Both the position numbers and the translations under genes were made by a program. From Aristolochia californica (Eukaryota; Streptophyta; Magnoliopsida; Piperales; Aristolochiaceae): 64,000 bases of DNA. Positions 53,376 through 63,654 of the stretch are shown in pieces. A model generated the notes under the pieces. The model worked only from the letters and a program-made list of their open reading frames with translations. It searched no databases and was not told the DNA's origin. Within the stretch, counting starts at the first letter, position 1. The number at the start of each line of letters is the position of its first letter. The stretch lies in contig JARWKL010000012.1 of assembly GCA_029961685.1 (NCBI GenBank), positions 4,255,807 to 4,319,806 of the forward strand. Direction: 5' to 3'.

Positions 53376-55397
53376 TTAGGGGTTCGCACACCTGGTGCCC
53401 ATTATGGGTCTCACTCCTATGTTGGGTAATTGGGCCAGAAAATGGCAATCATCAAACACACAAGGAGATACTCCTGCTGGGCCCTCTATATCATTGGGTT
53501 TCATGAAGTTTGGACCCCAAGTCGGGGTCCCGTCCTCATAAGAGTTGTGGGTCAGCCTCGTCACGTGGGATCCATCCACGTCAGCAACAAAGATGTCGCC
53601 GTACGGCTGATAATGGTGGGGATTGGCGATGGGCTCCGCCGACACTGCAGCGTGGTCGGACGTGAAGACGATGCGCTTCGAGTCCGGGCTGAACCACGGG
53701 TGGTTGGCCCGGCCCAAGTGAGGCCCACTTTCGAACACCTTCTTCAGCCCCGTCCCGTCCGGGTGGATGAAGTATAAGGCGAAGTTTCCCGACCCCGGCC
53801 TGTCGCGGTCCGACGCGAAGGCAATCCACTCCCCGTCGGGCGACCAGTTACACATGGTATCTGTCCAGTTCCCCTCCGTCAGCTGCACTAGGCTGGCCTC
53901 CTCTCCCTCCACCGCGTCCATTATGTAAAGATTCTTGTGGCCAGACCTCCCTGAACGAAACACCACCCTTTTCCCGTCCGGTGACGGCGACGGGAACGCG
54001 TTGTTCTCGCCGCCCTTGGTCAACCTCTTAATTGACGAGGAGCCGTCGTCGTGAACTTGGACGGAAACGATGTCTACTTTGGTAAGTTCTTCGGCGAATG
54101 TTGGGCCGATACTAGTGTATACCAGTCCTTCCCGTTTTGGGTCCCACGCCGTGGTGAACGCAGTGCCTGAGAATATCTGGCGCCGGGCACTGCCATCCCT
54201 GTTCGCGATGTAAAGACCCGGGAAGCCGGCGTAGGCGATTTGGTTGCCGTCAGGCGAGAAGGATGGGAACGAGCCGTCGACTCGGAACAACGAAATGTCA
54301 GATACAGGGCTATGGCGATTCTCCAACAGCAGTAAACCGTTGCTTGATTTTCTGCCGTCGCCTCTGCAGCGGTGGTAGCCGAGCAGATTCCCATCGGGGG
54401 CGATGAAAGGATTGTAGTGGTGAGTGTAGGGAGATATTTTTTTAGTAATTTCGAAAAACACCTTGCTGCGAGGGTCGAAGAGTTCGATGTGCCGGAACTC
54501 CGATGTGGGTCGCCTCGTCGCGATGGCAATGAAGTTGCTGCCCGGCACCGCCGCGGGAGTGAAGGCGTGTAGACCAGGAGGCGTAATTCGCTCGATTACA
54601 GCGAGTGAGTCGACTCGGAGACTCGCTCGATAGACGCTCCACCACCCGTCCTCACTGGGGCGGTGGAAATAAATAGAGGACTCGTCGGCCCAGACCGGCC
54701 AGCCGCCGTGCTCCACCACCAATCTCCTCCCCAGCCCGTCCTTAGTCTTGAAGACGTAAATTCCAGTCTTCAAATCATCGATCTCCCCTGTCCAGCCTCT
54801 TTCCCCGGACGAGGCCACCGCTGTCCACTCCCCGGAAGGAGAAAGCGCGGGGCTAAAATCCGCGATTCCAGTTGGGGTCAGTCTCACAGTCTCGCCTGTC
54901 TTCAATTCGGTGGAGTAAACAGCCGCCCAGCTCTTCCTCGGCTCTCCAGAATCCTCGTGGGTGGAAACGTAGACGAGACGGTCACCGGCAATCGACGGCC
55001 TATCCTTCATGGACACTTGTTTCGACGCTAGTAGCGGGACATGGGCGCTCCCATGGTCCACTTGTAGAGCAGACCTCCCGGGAGCTTCCTCGCGTGCACC
55101 ACCAAGGAAGATACTGAAGGAGCCGTTCCGTTCGGAAACGTAGAGGAAGGGAAGGAGATGAGGGCCCAAGAGGAGAGAGAGAGCATCGGAGGGGGGAGGG
55201 AAGTGTCCGTTGTAGTTCACGGAGCGGCCATCAGTTAGGCGGACTTCTAGGACGGGGTCATCGATTCTAACGGAGAATATGTCGAAGGCGTAGCGCGACC
55301 GGCCGAGCGTGGTGAAGATGATGCTGGTCTTATCCGCCGCCGCTGCCGCAATCAAGGATAAGACGACGAATGCAGTGGCGGTGCTCTGGCGCTCCAT
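53376..55397 (-). CDS. TolB/WD40-like beta-propeller secreted protein
   Basis: A single uninterrupted exon of 673 codons. The ATG at 55397 was chosen because it is followed by a signal peptide (MERQSTATAFVVLSLIAAAA, residues 1-20) pointing to the secretory route or cell wall; an in-frame ATG at 55511 would bury that peptide. The body is a chain of TolB/PD40-like propeller blades, seen as SFSPDGNQIAYAG, SPSPDGKRVVFRSG, NWSPDGEWIAFASD and WFSPDSKRIVFTSDH in the C-terminal half and weaker blades (LSPSGEWTAVASS) in the N-terminal half. It resembles the plant DPP6 N-terminal-domain-like/TolB-related family (Arabidopsis At1g21670/At1g21680 type) of similar length. These lack the peptidase domain; biochemical role is not established. 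GC content is far above the flanks. It is the only intact host gene here. Confidence 0.92.
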   Translation of the reverse strand: MERQSTATAFVVLSLIAAAAADKTSIIFTTLGRSRYAFDIFSVRIDDPVLEVRLTDGRSVNYNGHFPPPSDALSLLLGPHLLPFLYVSERNGSFSIFLGGAREEAPGRSALQVDHGSAHVPLLASKQVSMKDRPSIAGDRLVYVSTHEDSGEPRKSWAAVYSTELKTGETVRLTPTGIADFSPALSPSGEWTAVASSGERGWTGEIDDLKTGIYVFKTKDGLGRRLVVEHGGWPVWADESSIYFHRPSEDGWWSVYRASLRVDSLAVIERITPPGLHAFTPAAVPGSNFIAIATRRPTSEFRHIELFDPRSKVFFEITKKISPYTHHYNPFIAPDGNLLGYHRCRGDGRKSSNGLLLLENRHSPVSDISLFRVDGSFPSFSPDGNQIAYAGFPGLYIANRDGSARRQIFSGTAFTTAWDPKREGLVYTSIGPTFAEELTKVDIVSVQVHDDGSSSIKRLTKGGENNAFPSPSPDGKRVVFRSGRSGHKNLYIMDAVEGEEASLVQLTEGNWTDTMCNWSPDGEWIAFASDRDRPGSGNFALYFIHPDGTGLKKVFESGPHLGRANHPWFSPDSKRIVFTSDHAAVSAEPIANPHHYQPYGDIFVADVDGSHVTRLTHNSYEDGTPTWGPNFMKPNDIEGPAGVSPCVFDDCHFLAQLPNIGVRPIMGTRCANP

Positions 55398-56456
55398 TGT
55401 CTCCTGGGGTTTTGGTACAGATCTGTGTAGTTGTAGTTTATTAATCGGGGGAGTAGATAAGGCTGAGTTCGGATCATCTGGACGGATTCGTCCACGGTAT
55501 TCCGGAGCCACTGATGTGCAAGGGACACGTGTGTTTCTGCTGCCCCTCGTCTGAATAAGTATTTTGACGATCTGTGAGGTGAGGGACCGTCTGTCTTCGT
55601 AAAATATATCGGCTTCCTATAAAAGTTAATACAGCGTTTTTAGTAAAAGGTTTAGGGGACAAAAAAGGAATCAAGCAAGAAATGGCTTTCTTTATTTTGC
55701 CTAGGGTGATAACCCTATCATGGTCGATGCATATCCGAAACCAGAATGGCTTTCTTTATTTTCCAAAGCATAAAAAAAATAATGTATCCCTCTTAAAAAA
55801 GGTTTAGTTTTGAGAGATTGGTGAGCACGTAGAGGAGAGAATTGAAGAGAGAATTTGGATTGTGGACTTGTGTCCAAACCCTCCCCCTAAACCTTTATTT
55901 ATAGAATTCAATAATATATAAATTACAAGTATACATTTTACCCTAGAAAAAGTGAAGAAGAGACAAAAAAACATAAGATATTTGCAAAAATGACACCTAA
56001 GATTGTCTATATCTTTCAACATCCTTTAACCTATCCTTTTCCCCATTCTATAACCTAAACATATGTTGGTTTCAAGATTCTCTTTGAGATAATTTTGATG
56101 ACAATAAACAACATATATTTACTAATTAAGAATGTGTGGTAGCTCTAAAAGTTCTAAAGAAGATTTCTAGCACCATGTCTAACTGATCGACTAAGGTCCA
56201 CTCAAATGACACAAACAAAAAAGGGATAAAACAGTTCATGCCATAAAATATACCATCAAAACCACCTAGCAACATTATTCGACCAAGAAAGAGAGCTTAA
56301 CACAACAAGCAAGAAAGAGTTATTCAGTTAGACACCCCTTGTCAAAATGGACAAAAAGAAAGGAAAGCTCAATGAAGAAAAGAAAAAAAAGTTATGCAAG
56401 GAAGGTCATTTGCCCAAAGTGTGATCAACAAGAGTCACCTGAGGCAATAGTGTGTT
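55398..56456. other. Upstream region of the propeller gene and decayed repeats
   Basis: The near part should hold the promoter; on the minus strand a CCGATATATTTTACG string near 55612-55598 is a possible TATA box about 200 bp before the ATG. At 55681 and 55746 the 18-base string AATGGCTTTCTTTATTTT occurs twice, 65 bp apart. The stretch 55800-55960 (TTTATTTATAGAATT, purine-rich next to it) looks like the promoter part of a minus-strand LTR, but no ends were found. No gene is seen up to Gypsy-C. Confidence 0.45.
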
Positions 56457-56956
56457 TGTTATAGACTCGATAGCCGAACGAGTCATCCAAAGGAGACACG
56501 GTTGAGTGGGGACTAAAAGAAGATCACTCAATTACTTAGGACTTATGTTTTGAGTTAATTCAGCTCATAGAGCGTGTAACCCATAATGGCAATTCTGTAA
56601 AACTGTAATTGGTCCTCAGCGTGTAGCATAAGAGGATGGAAGAAATGAAAATGCAGCAAGTTGAATTTGAAACAAAACTGGGTCAAGGTTCTCCTCCAAC
56701 GAACTTAGGTTGCGGATTCCCTCCAAGAGCTGTAGGTTACGATCTCCCTCAGAGCTGGGTTATGCCCTCCACTTCTGTCCATTTCCGACCTCTCTCTCTT
56801 CCTTCTCTCCTATCGTCATTCACCCAGAACTTAGAAACATAGGCCGACCAAGGCAACCGCAACACCCTGGTGCTGAATCTGAGCTGAATGAAAACCTCTC
56901 CTTCCGTCGGGTTACTCGGTCCATGGTCAGAGACCATAACACATTGGTATCAGACC
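56457..56956 (+). repeat. Gypsy-C 5' LTR and PBS
   Basis: 485-bp LTR from TGTTATAGACTC (56457) to AGACCATAACA (56941), followed three bases later by the PBS TGGTATCAGACC (56945-56956), the initiator-Met site with one change at its end. The bases in front of the LTR are GTGTT; the matching duplication cannot be seen in this window. Confidence 0.88.
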
Positions 56957-58105
56957 AGGTAAATATGGGGGACACGTCAAACCAAGAATAACTGAATGCA
57001 AAGGTCATGGAAGAGGATAACGGGAGGTAGGATGAAACAGAGGGTCATTTGGCAACCATGATGGACAATAGAATTTCTTAGTCGGTCTCTCAACACACTG
57101 AAGAGATCACAAACAGAGTCTATGAGATACTCTCAGTAAGGATGACTCCTCCGAATGGGGGACGCACAAAACACAATGGACTGGGGGGCCATTTCAGTCC
57201 AAATGGAGGATGTCCAGAGCATACTGGCCTAGGCAATGGCACCATTCCCAGGTACACTAAAATGGATTTTCCAGTCTTTAATGGGCTATAGGACCCTTTA
57301 AGTTGGTTGTACCGATGCAAATTTTTTTTTCCCACCAACGTACTGCTGCAATAGAAAGAGTTGGTTTGGCCGCCTTCCACATGCTCGACGAAGCGCAACT
57401 GTGGGGCCACCAACTCGAAATGGAACATACATCTGGGAATTGGTTGGGAAGACTTTAAAGAATTGTGCACCATTCGGTTTGGGCCACCCACCCACACCAA
57501 CCTGCTAGGCGATCTAGTTCTCTTAAAACAGACAAGCAGTGTCGCCGAATACCAGAAATTATTTCAGGAGAGGTTAGCCCGAGCTAGAAAAATCATCCGA
57601 GTGGATCAGCATGTTAGCTTCTTCACAACTGGGTTAAATGAGGCCATGAGGCCATGAGGTTGGAAGTAGAACTCCTTGCCCCCTCAGATTTGACACGAGC
57701 TGTGAATTTAGCTCGAGCCTTGGAGGCCAAAAACAAGTTTTAAAACAGAAAGCCAATGTGGCCAACCGGCAAACCCAACTCGGGAGGGTCCTCCACAACC
57801 TCCCAATGGTGCAGCAATGCTTACATGCCTCCTCCTTCCACTCAAAAATCCTCTCTCACAAACCCACCATTCATAAAAAAATTAACCAGAGCGGAAATGG
57901 AAGCCCAGAAAGAAAATGGGTTATGCTTTAATTGTGATGAACACTATACATTCGGGCACCACTGCAAGAAGCTCTTTTGGGTAGAAATGGAAGAGGAAGA
58001 ACAGGAAGAACAACCGTTGAACACATTGATAGGGAGGAACCTTCTGTATCTTTACACGCCATCACAGGCATTCAGACCACCACAACAATACAGGTCTGTG
58101 CTTTG
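56957..58105 (+). pseudogene. Gypsy-C gag
   Basis: The gag starts near 56966 and is quickly broken. The frame 57361-57657 carries GWEDFKELCTIRFGPPTHTN, LLKQTSSVAEYQKLFQERLA and QHVSFFTTGLNEAM. The frame 57756-58124 has PPFIKKLTRAEMEAQKENG and the knuckle CFNCDEHYTFGHHCKKLFW. The direct repeat GAGGCCATGAGGCCATGAGG at 57640-57660 marks one local duplication that shifts the frame. Confidence 0.83.
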
Positions 58106-59732
58106 GTTGGCAACCAGCCACTAGTAGGTCTAGTGGACTCCGGCAGCACGCACAATTTTATCAGCGTCACAACAGCAAAGTATATGCAACTTCCGGTTCA
58201 AGCTCAGCCATCCGCTTCCGTCTCCGTTGCCAATGGTGAAAAAGTGCCAAGCTATGGGGTTAGCAAGGCTGTCCTATTTTCCATTGCTGGTCATACATTC
58301 TCAGCAGATTTCTTTATCATCCCCCTAGCTGACTTTGATTTAGTTTTGGGCATTAAGTGGCTCCAGACATTAGGGCCGATCTTGTGGGATTTCACAGCAC
58401 TTACAATGAACTTTGAATTGCACAACCACCGAATCACACTACAGGGCCGTCAGATAGAGGGTTCCGCACAACTTCATAGCATGCAGCACCAGCAACACAC
58501 ATCAACCACTTTGGATTCATTGCTGGACGAGTTTACAACTCTCTTTCACCTACACAGCAGCCTCCCGCCATTGCGCCACTGTGACCACAAAATCCGTTTG
58601 AAGGCTGGCTCCGAGGTGGTGGTGGTGAGACCATATAGATACCTCCACCTACAAAAAGATGAGATTGAAAGGCAATGCACTTTGATGTTGGACCTAGGCC
58701 TCATAAGACCTAGTACCTCTCCCTTCTCATCTCCAGTCCTGTTGGTGAAGAAGAATGATCACACATGGAGGTTTTGCGTTGATTATCGGGAATTAAATGC
58801 TAAGACCATTAAAGACAAGTTTCCAATTCCGGTGTTGGATGAATTACTAGATGAATTCCACGGGGCAAAATTTTTCACCAAGCTAGACTTGCTGTCTGGC
58901 AATCATCAATTCCGAATGTATCCTCCGGACATCGAGAAAACGGCCTTCCGGACTCACCATGGTCATTTTGAATTCATTATCATGTCCTTCGGTCTATCGA
59001 ACGTGCCATCCACATTTTAGACATTAATGAACGAGGTATTTCGGCCCTATCTCAGAAAATTTGTTCTCGTTTTTTTTACGATATCTTGATTTTCAGCAAG
59101 TGCTGGCCTCAACACCTCAAAGACCTGCGTCTGGTCTTTAGCCTCCTTCAGACTCATCATTTGTATTTGAAGTGCTCTGAGTGCTCATTTGGTCATACAC
59201 AGGCGGCCTATTTAGGTCATGTGATTACAGCAACAAGAGTTAATATGGATCCGAAAAAATTTGAGGCGATACTGTAGTGGCCACTACCCCGAAAAGCGGT
59301 TGCATTAAGAGGTTTTCTTGGCTTAGCTGGGTATTACCGCAAGTTTATCCACAATTATGCACACCTCGCAACACCCTTATCCAACCTGTTGCACCGTAAT
59401 GCCTTCATCTGGACTGATGCGACAGAGACCTCATTCAACATGCTCAAGCAAGCTCTAGCCTCAGCACCGGTACTTCAGCTACCAAATTTTGAAGATGTGT
59501 TTGTGCTGGAATGTGATGCATTCGGCAGCAGTATTGGTGCAGTTCTTCACCAATCCTAGCATCCCATTGCCTACTTCAGCCGCCAGCTAGCCCTCCTCCA
59601 CCATAAATTACTAGCATGCGAAAGAGAATTAATTGGGTTAGCGAAGGCCGTATAGCACTGGAGACCATATTTGTGGGGCCACTTTTTTCTCATCCGCACT
59701 GATCACTCCTGTCTGAAGTTCTTGTTGGACTT
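58106..59732 (+). pseudogene. Gypsy-C protease, RT and partial RNase H
   Basis: The frame 57977-59020 is open for 347 codons: protease GLVDSGSTHNFIS, VSVANGEKVPSYGVSKAV, then RT with SPFSSPVLLVKKNDHTWRF, VDYRELNAKTIKDKFPIP and [18 protein letters not shown]. It stops at 59018-59020 (TAG). In the catalytic region (59060-59100) a T-run shift leaves FFYDIL in place of FFDDIL. Later frames have GFLGLAGYYRKFIHNY, VLECDAFGSSIGAVLHQS, HPIAYFSRQLALLHHKL and RTDHSCLKFLLDF. GC-B cuts it at 59732. Confidence 0.88.
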
Positions 59733-60143
59733 TGTTATGGTCCCAGATCTGACACATGGTTTCGTTGTTAAGGTTCTGGTTTGGCCATGGGGAATTGTAA
59801 AATAACATGGTGGAATTGTAGGAAGACATGGAGAGGAAGATGAAAATCAAGCCAAAGGGAAGCTTGAAAACCCTAGAGCTCGTCGAGGAGAACTCTAAGC
59901 CTGTTTAACCTAAAATTAACCTAAAATCAATGCTTATTTTTCTCATTACTCTTACCCCTTAAATAAGGTTCACCCTGTTAGGGTTTAAGATAAAATATTA
60001 CAAAAATACCCCTATAAATAAAATATTCCAAAAATACCCTTATAAATAAAATATTCCAAAAATACCCCTGTGGCCTAAAACTGAAATAAATAAAGTAAAC
60101 TAAAGAAAAAAAATAAAATAATAATGTTTTTGTGTTCATAACA
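59733..60143 (-). repeat. GC-B 3' LTR
   Basis: 411 bp, bounded TGTTATGG ... TTCATAACA with 7-base inverted ends (TGTTATG/CATAACA). Related throughout to the GC-A LTR. It contains about two and a half tandem copies of a 28-bp unit (ATATT.CAAAAATACCC.TATAAATAAA) at 59994-60070, which explains part of its greater length compared with GC-A. Confidence 0.92.
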
Positions 60144-60310
60144 TTACACCCCCTTGGAAGAATGAGTTTGTCCTCAAGCTCGAAGGTATGTCTGCTTGCT
60201 TGTGTCGATGTCTCCATCCATACGCAAGTGGCAACCACGGTATCTGTGTCAGTCCTCTGGGCTACAAAACTAGAACATTTACCCAGAGAAATGAAAATTT
60301 TTTTTTTGGA
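60144..60310 (-). pseudogene. GC-B PPT, chromodomain tail and A-run
   Basis: The PPT on the minus strand is CCAAGGGGGTGTAA, next to the LTR. Before it lie codons SSFVAQRTDTDTVVATC and FELEDKLILPRG, the end of a chromovirus chromodomain, homologous to GC-A 49176-49290. At 60298-60307 the minus strand has a run of ten A between the end of the QWRF fragment and this tail, which could be a poly(A) remnant of the captured mRNA. Confidence 0.75.
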
Positions 60311-60419
60311 TCGCCTACTTACATTCCAGTCAGGTCAAGAGAAACAAAATAATTCTCGTGTAAATTCTTGATTTCTCTGGCCGGTAAACAAGCATTCGGT
60401 GGTTGAGATAGATAGATCC

Positions 60420-61200
60420 CATGAAGCATAGTTTGTTTTGAGTTGTATAAGGTGAGTTCTTAGGCTACTTTCCTCTACCTGCATTGCTGTTGTTGAAGCT
60501 AATAGGTTTCCACATTGGTCGAGTATGACTCTCTCCAGTGCTGCTACGATAGCAAGGTCCGACACCAGAGAATTAAATCTCCTCTACCCTTGATAGTAAA
60601 TGATACATTGAGGAACCCATTGCTTGCATAACATCAACAACTGAACTAATTGAATCCTTCACCATCTGTACATCTTCCCTCGCCCCATCAGTGATAGGAA
60701 GGTGGAGAGTGCATGCTTCCCATGTGGCAGTAGCCCCAACCAAAGACATTGAATGCTCTCTATCCATTACAGCCCAATCAACAAGGTAGGTTATTTGTTC
60801 TATAAGTAGTGAATCCAACTTCATATCCTGCCTGAGTTGCTGGAGGGTGATCCTCTTCATGGTGACAAAATCTCGTAATTCTGAAGTAGCATTCCATACG
60901 TTATAAAGAAGATCCTCTGCCATTAGTCTTTGGATAGTCAATGTTGTTTCTACATGTTCATTAACAAATCGCAGTGAAAATGACAAAGCACTGCTGGAAG
61001 CTCTATCAGAGAGAACCATGCTTCAGGTTAAGGCACCCGCACCAACTTTACCATTCAATCTGCTTGGCCACCTATGCTGATCTACTAGCTTCTGTGAAAT
61101 CTCAATGGGTTTTAAATTCTCTGATTGATCAGAGGCATTCTTCCCTCTCAGTGGTGTACTCTTCCTCTCAGGGGTAGCCTTCCTAGTTGGCCTTTCAGCC
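60420..61200 (-). pseudogene. QWRF: Captured QWRF-family (augmin-subunit-8-like) fragment
   Basis: Plant QWRF/SNOWY COTYLEDON3/ENDOSPERM DEFECTIVE1 proteins bind microtubules through the augmin complex. The minus strand first shows an N-terminal piece, RKATPERKSTPLRGKNASD and VDQHRWPSRLNGKVGAGAL (61185-61025). A stop and ATG follow. The C-terminal domain (61019-60573) shows LYNVWNATSELRDFVTMKR, LDSLLIEQITYLVDWAVMD and VDVMQAMGSSMYHLLSRVE, and after a frameshift LASTTAMQVEESSLRTHLI (60565-60430). The middle of the protein, normally well over 100 residues, is deleted. The QWRF signature itself has become SLRF. No introns are present across regions that are split in plant genes, so a cDNA origin is likely. 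Confidence 0.82.
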
Positions 61201-61689
61201 TGTCTATGAACCACATTTGTAGAAGAATTCAATGTATGATCACTTGCTGGTCTTTCTTTCTTTGCAACAGGCACTGGTGGAAGAATTTTGAGAAACAGTG
61301 GACGAGCATCATACAATTCATCCAAAAAAATGAACACAACTGTTTTAAAGGGATTGTTACTGCTAGAACAATGACCAGAAACAGCCACACTGATGCAGTG
61401 TTCATCCACAACTAAACAATTCGTCCCAGCAAAATGGATATAAATCCTCCACAAACAAAATGTCAGCAACCCGTTGTCAAATTGACTACCAAAAATAATT
61501 CTATCTCCCTTCAGCAAAGAATATGAAACATGTCTTTCAACCCTGTGGGCAGCAGAAATTGAAAGAGGCGCTAGGCGGCTGGTCTCAGCCGTATAGAAAG
61601 AAAACAACATCCAAAAAAATTCCGTGGCTGAACAACATACATGGGATCTAGAAAATTAAACCCCACAACGTCAATTGGAATGCCTCCAA
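61201..61689 (-). repeat. GC-B spacer modules 2 and 3
   Basis: Between the two captured genes lie two diverged copies of a spacer that also precedes the KLCR piece (62770-62937). Marker strings on the minus strand: PIDVVGFNFLDPMYVVQP (61685-61630) and VVFIFLDELYDARPLFLKI (61330-61270), compared with PIDNLVFNLLDVWYVVRP upstream. The frame 61610-61023 passes through module 3 straight into the QWRF piece. The RVERHVSYSLLKGDRIIFG part in between is of unknown source. Confidence 0.6.
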
Positions 61690-62760
61690 ATTCTCCAACC
61701 ACATATTCCAATATCTATATCTCAATCGCATCATCCAATCTTCCCATTCCATCGTAAGTACTAGCAAGATTGCTATAAATTTCTAGTGTCTCTGGGTGAT
61801 ACGGTCCATATTCATGTTCCAAAATGCCCCTGGATTCTTCTAAAAGATCTGCAGCCTCATTTATTGATTATCTCTGTACACATATTGACCCCATTTGGTT
61901 AAGGGCAATGCCAAAGAATGCAGATTTCTTCTCTCCACTAGTGCGAAGTTTTTTAATAGCATTCGTAAAGGACAAATAGGAATCTGAATACTTCCTGATC
62001 ATGTAATACACCACCCCCATCTGTGCTTCAACCCCAGCAATTGTGCTTTGTTGGTCTGGGGCATTGTTGTATATTTTTAAAGCCGTTTCAAGCAACTTGA
62101 GTGCCTGTTCAGGCTCATTCATAGACTCATAGATGGCAGAAACATTAGTTAGAAAACTTCCAATCTCCTCACTAGGGATCCCAGGGGTAGGCTTACTGTA
62201 AATGCAGAGAGCATTCTCACAGTAAGATTTTGACTCTCTTATTTGACCAGTCATGTTATATAAATCTGCTAAACGAACAAAGATTGAAGCCTCAGTCGGA
62301 TGGTTGCCTCCTTTGGTGGACTTGAAAGTAGTAAGGGCTTTCTGATAGGCAAACTCAGCCTCATTGTATCGAGCCAAAGCTAGATAGGTATCTCCAAGGC
62401 TACAGTCCACTGAAGCCACCCTTGGATCCTTTTCTCCCAATACTTGGTTATGGATTTCCAGGCCCATCTTGTAACACTATATGGAATTTTCAAGTTGGCC
62501 GACCATTGCATGATTAGCACCCCATTGCATATGGCCAGTAAATTTGGCAAGAGCATGCTCCTGACTTCATATAAGTTGGGAATTTCAATTGAGTGCTCAA
62601 GATAGGGGATAACCTGACTGTACTGTCCCAAGCTGCAGTATATTGCTGCTACCACATGCAAACACAACACCAGCTCGAAGCTTGGGTTCCCATCAATAGA
62701 AAAACAATTCATCCACTGAATTATCTGAACCCTACTCTGAATACCCAATAAAATTTTATC
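61690..62760 (-). pseudogene. KLCR: Captured kinesin-light-chain-related (KLCR) TPR fragment
   Basis: Minus-strand TPR sequence of the plant KLCR/CMU family, scaffolds at cortical microtubules that stabilise cellulose-synthase tracks. The frame from 62760 gives SFELVLCLHVVAAIYCSLG and YLEHSIEIPNLYE, then a frameshift near 62560 and a stop (about 62473). The frame 62467-61868 (199 codons) gives MGLEIHNQVLGEKDPRV joined directly to VDCSLGDTYLALARYNEA, then SIFVRLADLYNMTGQIRES, YESMNEPEQALKLLETALK and GVEAQMGVVYYMIRKYSDS. A stop replaces the Tyr after SICVQR; beyond it EYGPYHPETLEIYSNLAST is still visible. At the DPRV/ASVDC joint about 80-90 residues of the usual protein are missing. A non-functional, intron-free copy. 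Confidence 0.87.
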
Positions 62761-63130
62761 ACGAACAGTCACCCCTGGTTGAAGAAATTTGACAAACAGT
62801 GGACGAACAACATACCAAACATCCAAAAGATTAAACACGAGGTTGTCAATTGGATAATGAATATTCACACTGCTGTTGTTCTCGTCGATAGGAAAATAAA
62901 GCAGCAACCAAAAATATTTTTTGATCATGCCCGGCACCCCCTGAAAAATTCCTTCTCAGAATACATACACACAAACCCTAATTCCATTAATTGAGCACTG
63001 TTGCTCTGCTACACAGGACAGAGAACCTTTGTCCACAATTTTTGAGCAGCGTTCTTGCTGCTTATCCTCTTGGAGGCCCTTCAACCGCATGGAACCACCG
63101 CTTTGACCTAAAAATAGATGACGTTTCATA
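62761..63130 (-). repeat. GC-B spacer module 1 and following DNA
   Basis: The module at 62937-62770 codes in one frame for MPGMIKKYFWLLLYFPIDEN, PIDNLVFNLLDVWYVVRPLF and VKFLQPG, the best preserved of three copies. Its origin is unknown; it is not a gypsy domain I recognise. Right of it, 62940-63130 would be the intron-like stretch downstream of the donor-like GTAAGC, with no protein evident. Confidence 0.55.
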
Positions 63131-63654
63131 AGCTTACCCCCAATTTTGTTGGAGATGGTTCCCCAGTGGGCTTCTGAGGGCGAGGTTGAGGCTGAGAATG
63201 AGAATCTGGAAGCTAGAGCCCACCAGACTTGTTTCCGACGACACTTCCTCTTTTTCTGGTGGACTCTTATTTCTTCCGGTGCTTGTAGATTTTCGGAGAC
63301 AGAGGAGGGATGGCCTAACTAATTCGTCGTGACCGAGTTAGATTGGAATGCTTCCGTCTACTGTGCAGGAAAATTTTCTGCTGGCCGTGAGAATGGATTT
63401 TGGGAGGTCTAACCCAAATCAGCCTTGACTGACGAGATTGTGGCCGCATACCCCTCTGATTTCGGATTTCCAGGGTCCTTCTTGGAGATTTTTGAGGCCC
63501 ATGTAGTCGGATTTGGGGTCGTACCAGTATCGTCCACTACTGACGACGTTTTGGTAGAAAACCCTGTCGAATGCCCCAAATCTTGGTCCCTGCTGTCTGG
63601 CTTTGGATCTCCCTGCGGGGAAATTTTGAAAGTTTTTGAGGCATGGCCTTTCTA
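63131..63654 (-). other. GC-B leader exon with splice-donor-like end
   Basis: The minus strand at about 63200-63138 (GCCTCAACCTCGCCCTCAG to CAAAATTGGGG) is the relative of the duplicated GC-A leader exon and is followed by GTAAGC at 63137-63132, a good 5' splice-site match. Upstream, 63230-63650 is GC-richer than surrounding DNA and has short open stretches on both strands, none assignable. Confidence 0.55.

Larger units (their letters stand above)
56457..59732 (+). mobile_element. Gypsy-C, chromodomain-type gypsy element (5' part)
   Basis: 5' LTR, PBS, gag, protease, RT and RNase H in plus orientation; interrupted within RNase H at 59732 by GC-B. The protein wording (LVGLVDSGSTHNFIS, GIKWLQTLGPILWDF) is close to Gypsy-A and Gypsy-B, and the LTR (TGTTATAGACTCGATAGC to GACCATAACA) is a diverged relative. 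The integrase and 3' LTR should lie beyond the window, right of GC-B. Confidence 0.88.

Noticed and set aside
54372..55117. Antisense open frames in the propeller gene
   Set aside because: Shadows caused by the high GC content of the true coding strand.
55398..55511. Upstream in-frame ATG extending the propeller protein by 38 residues
   Set aside because: It would place a charged, proline-rich stretch before an evident signal peptide; the ATG at 55397 gives a regular secreted protein.
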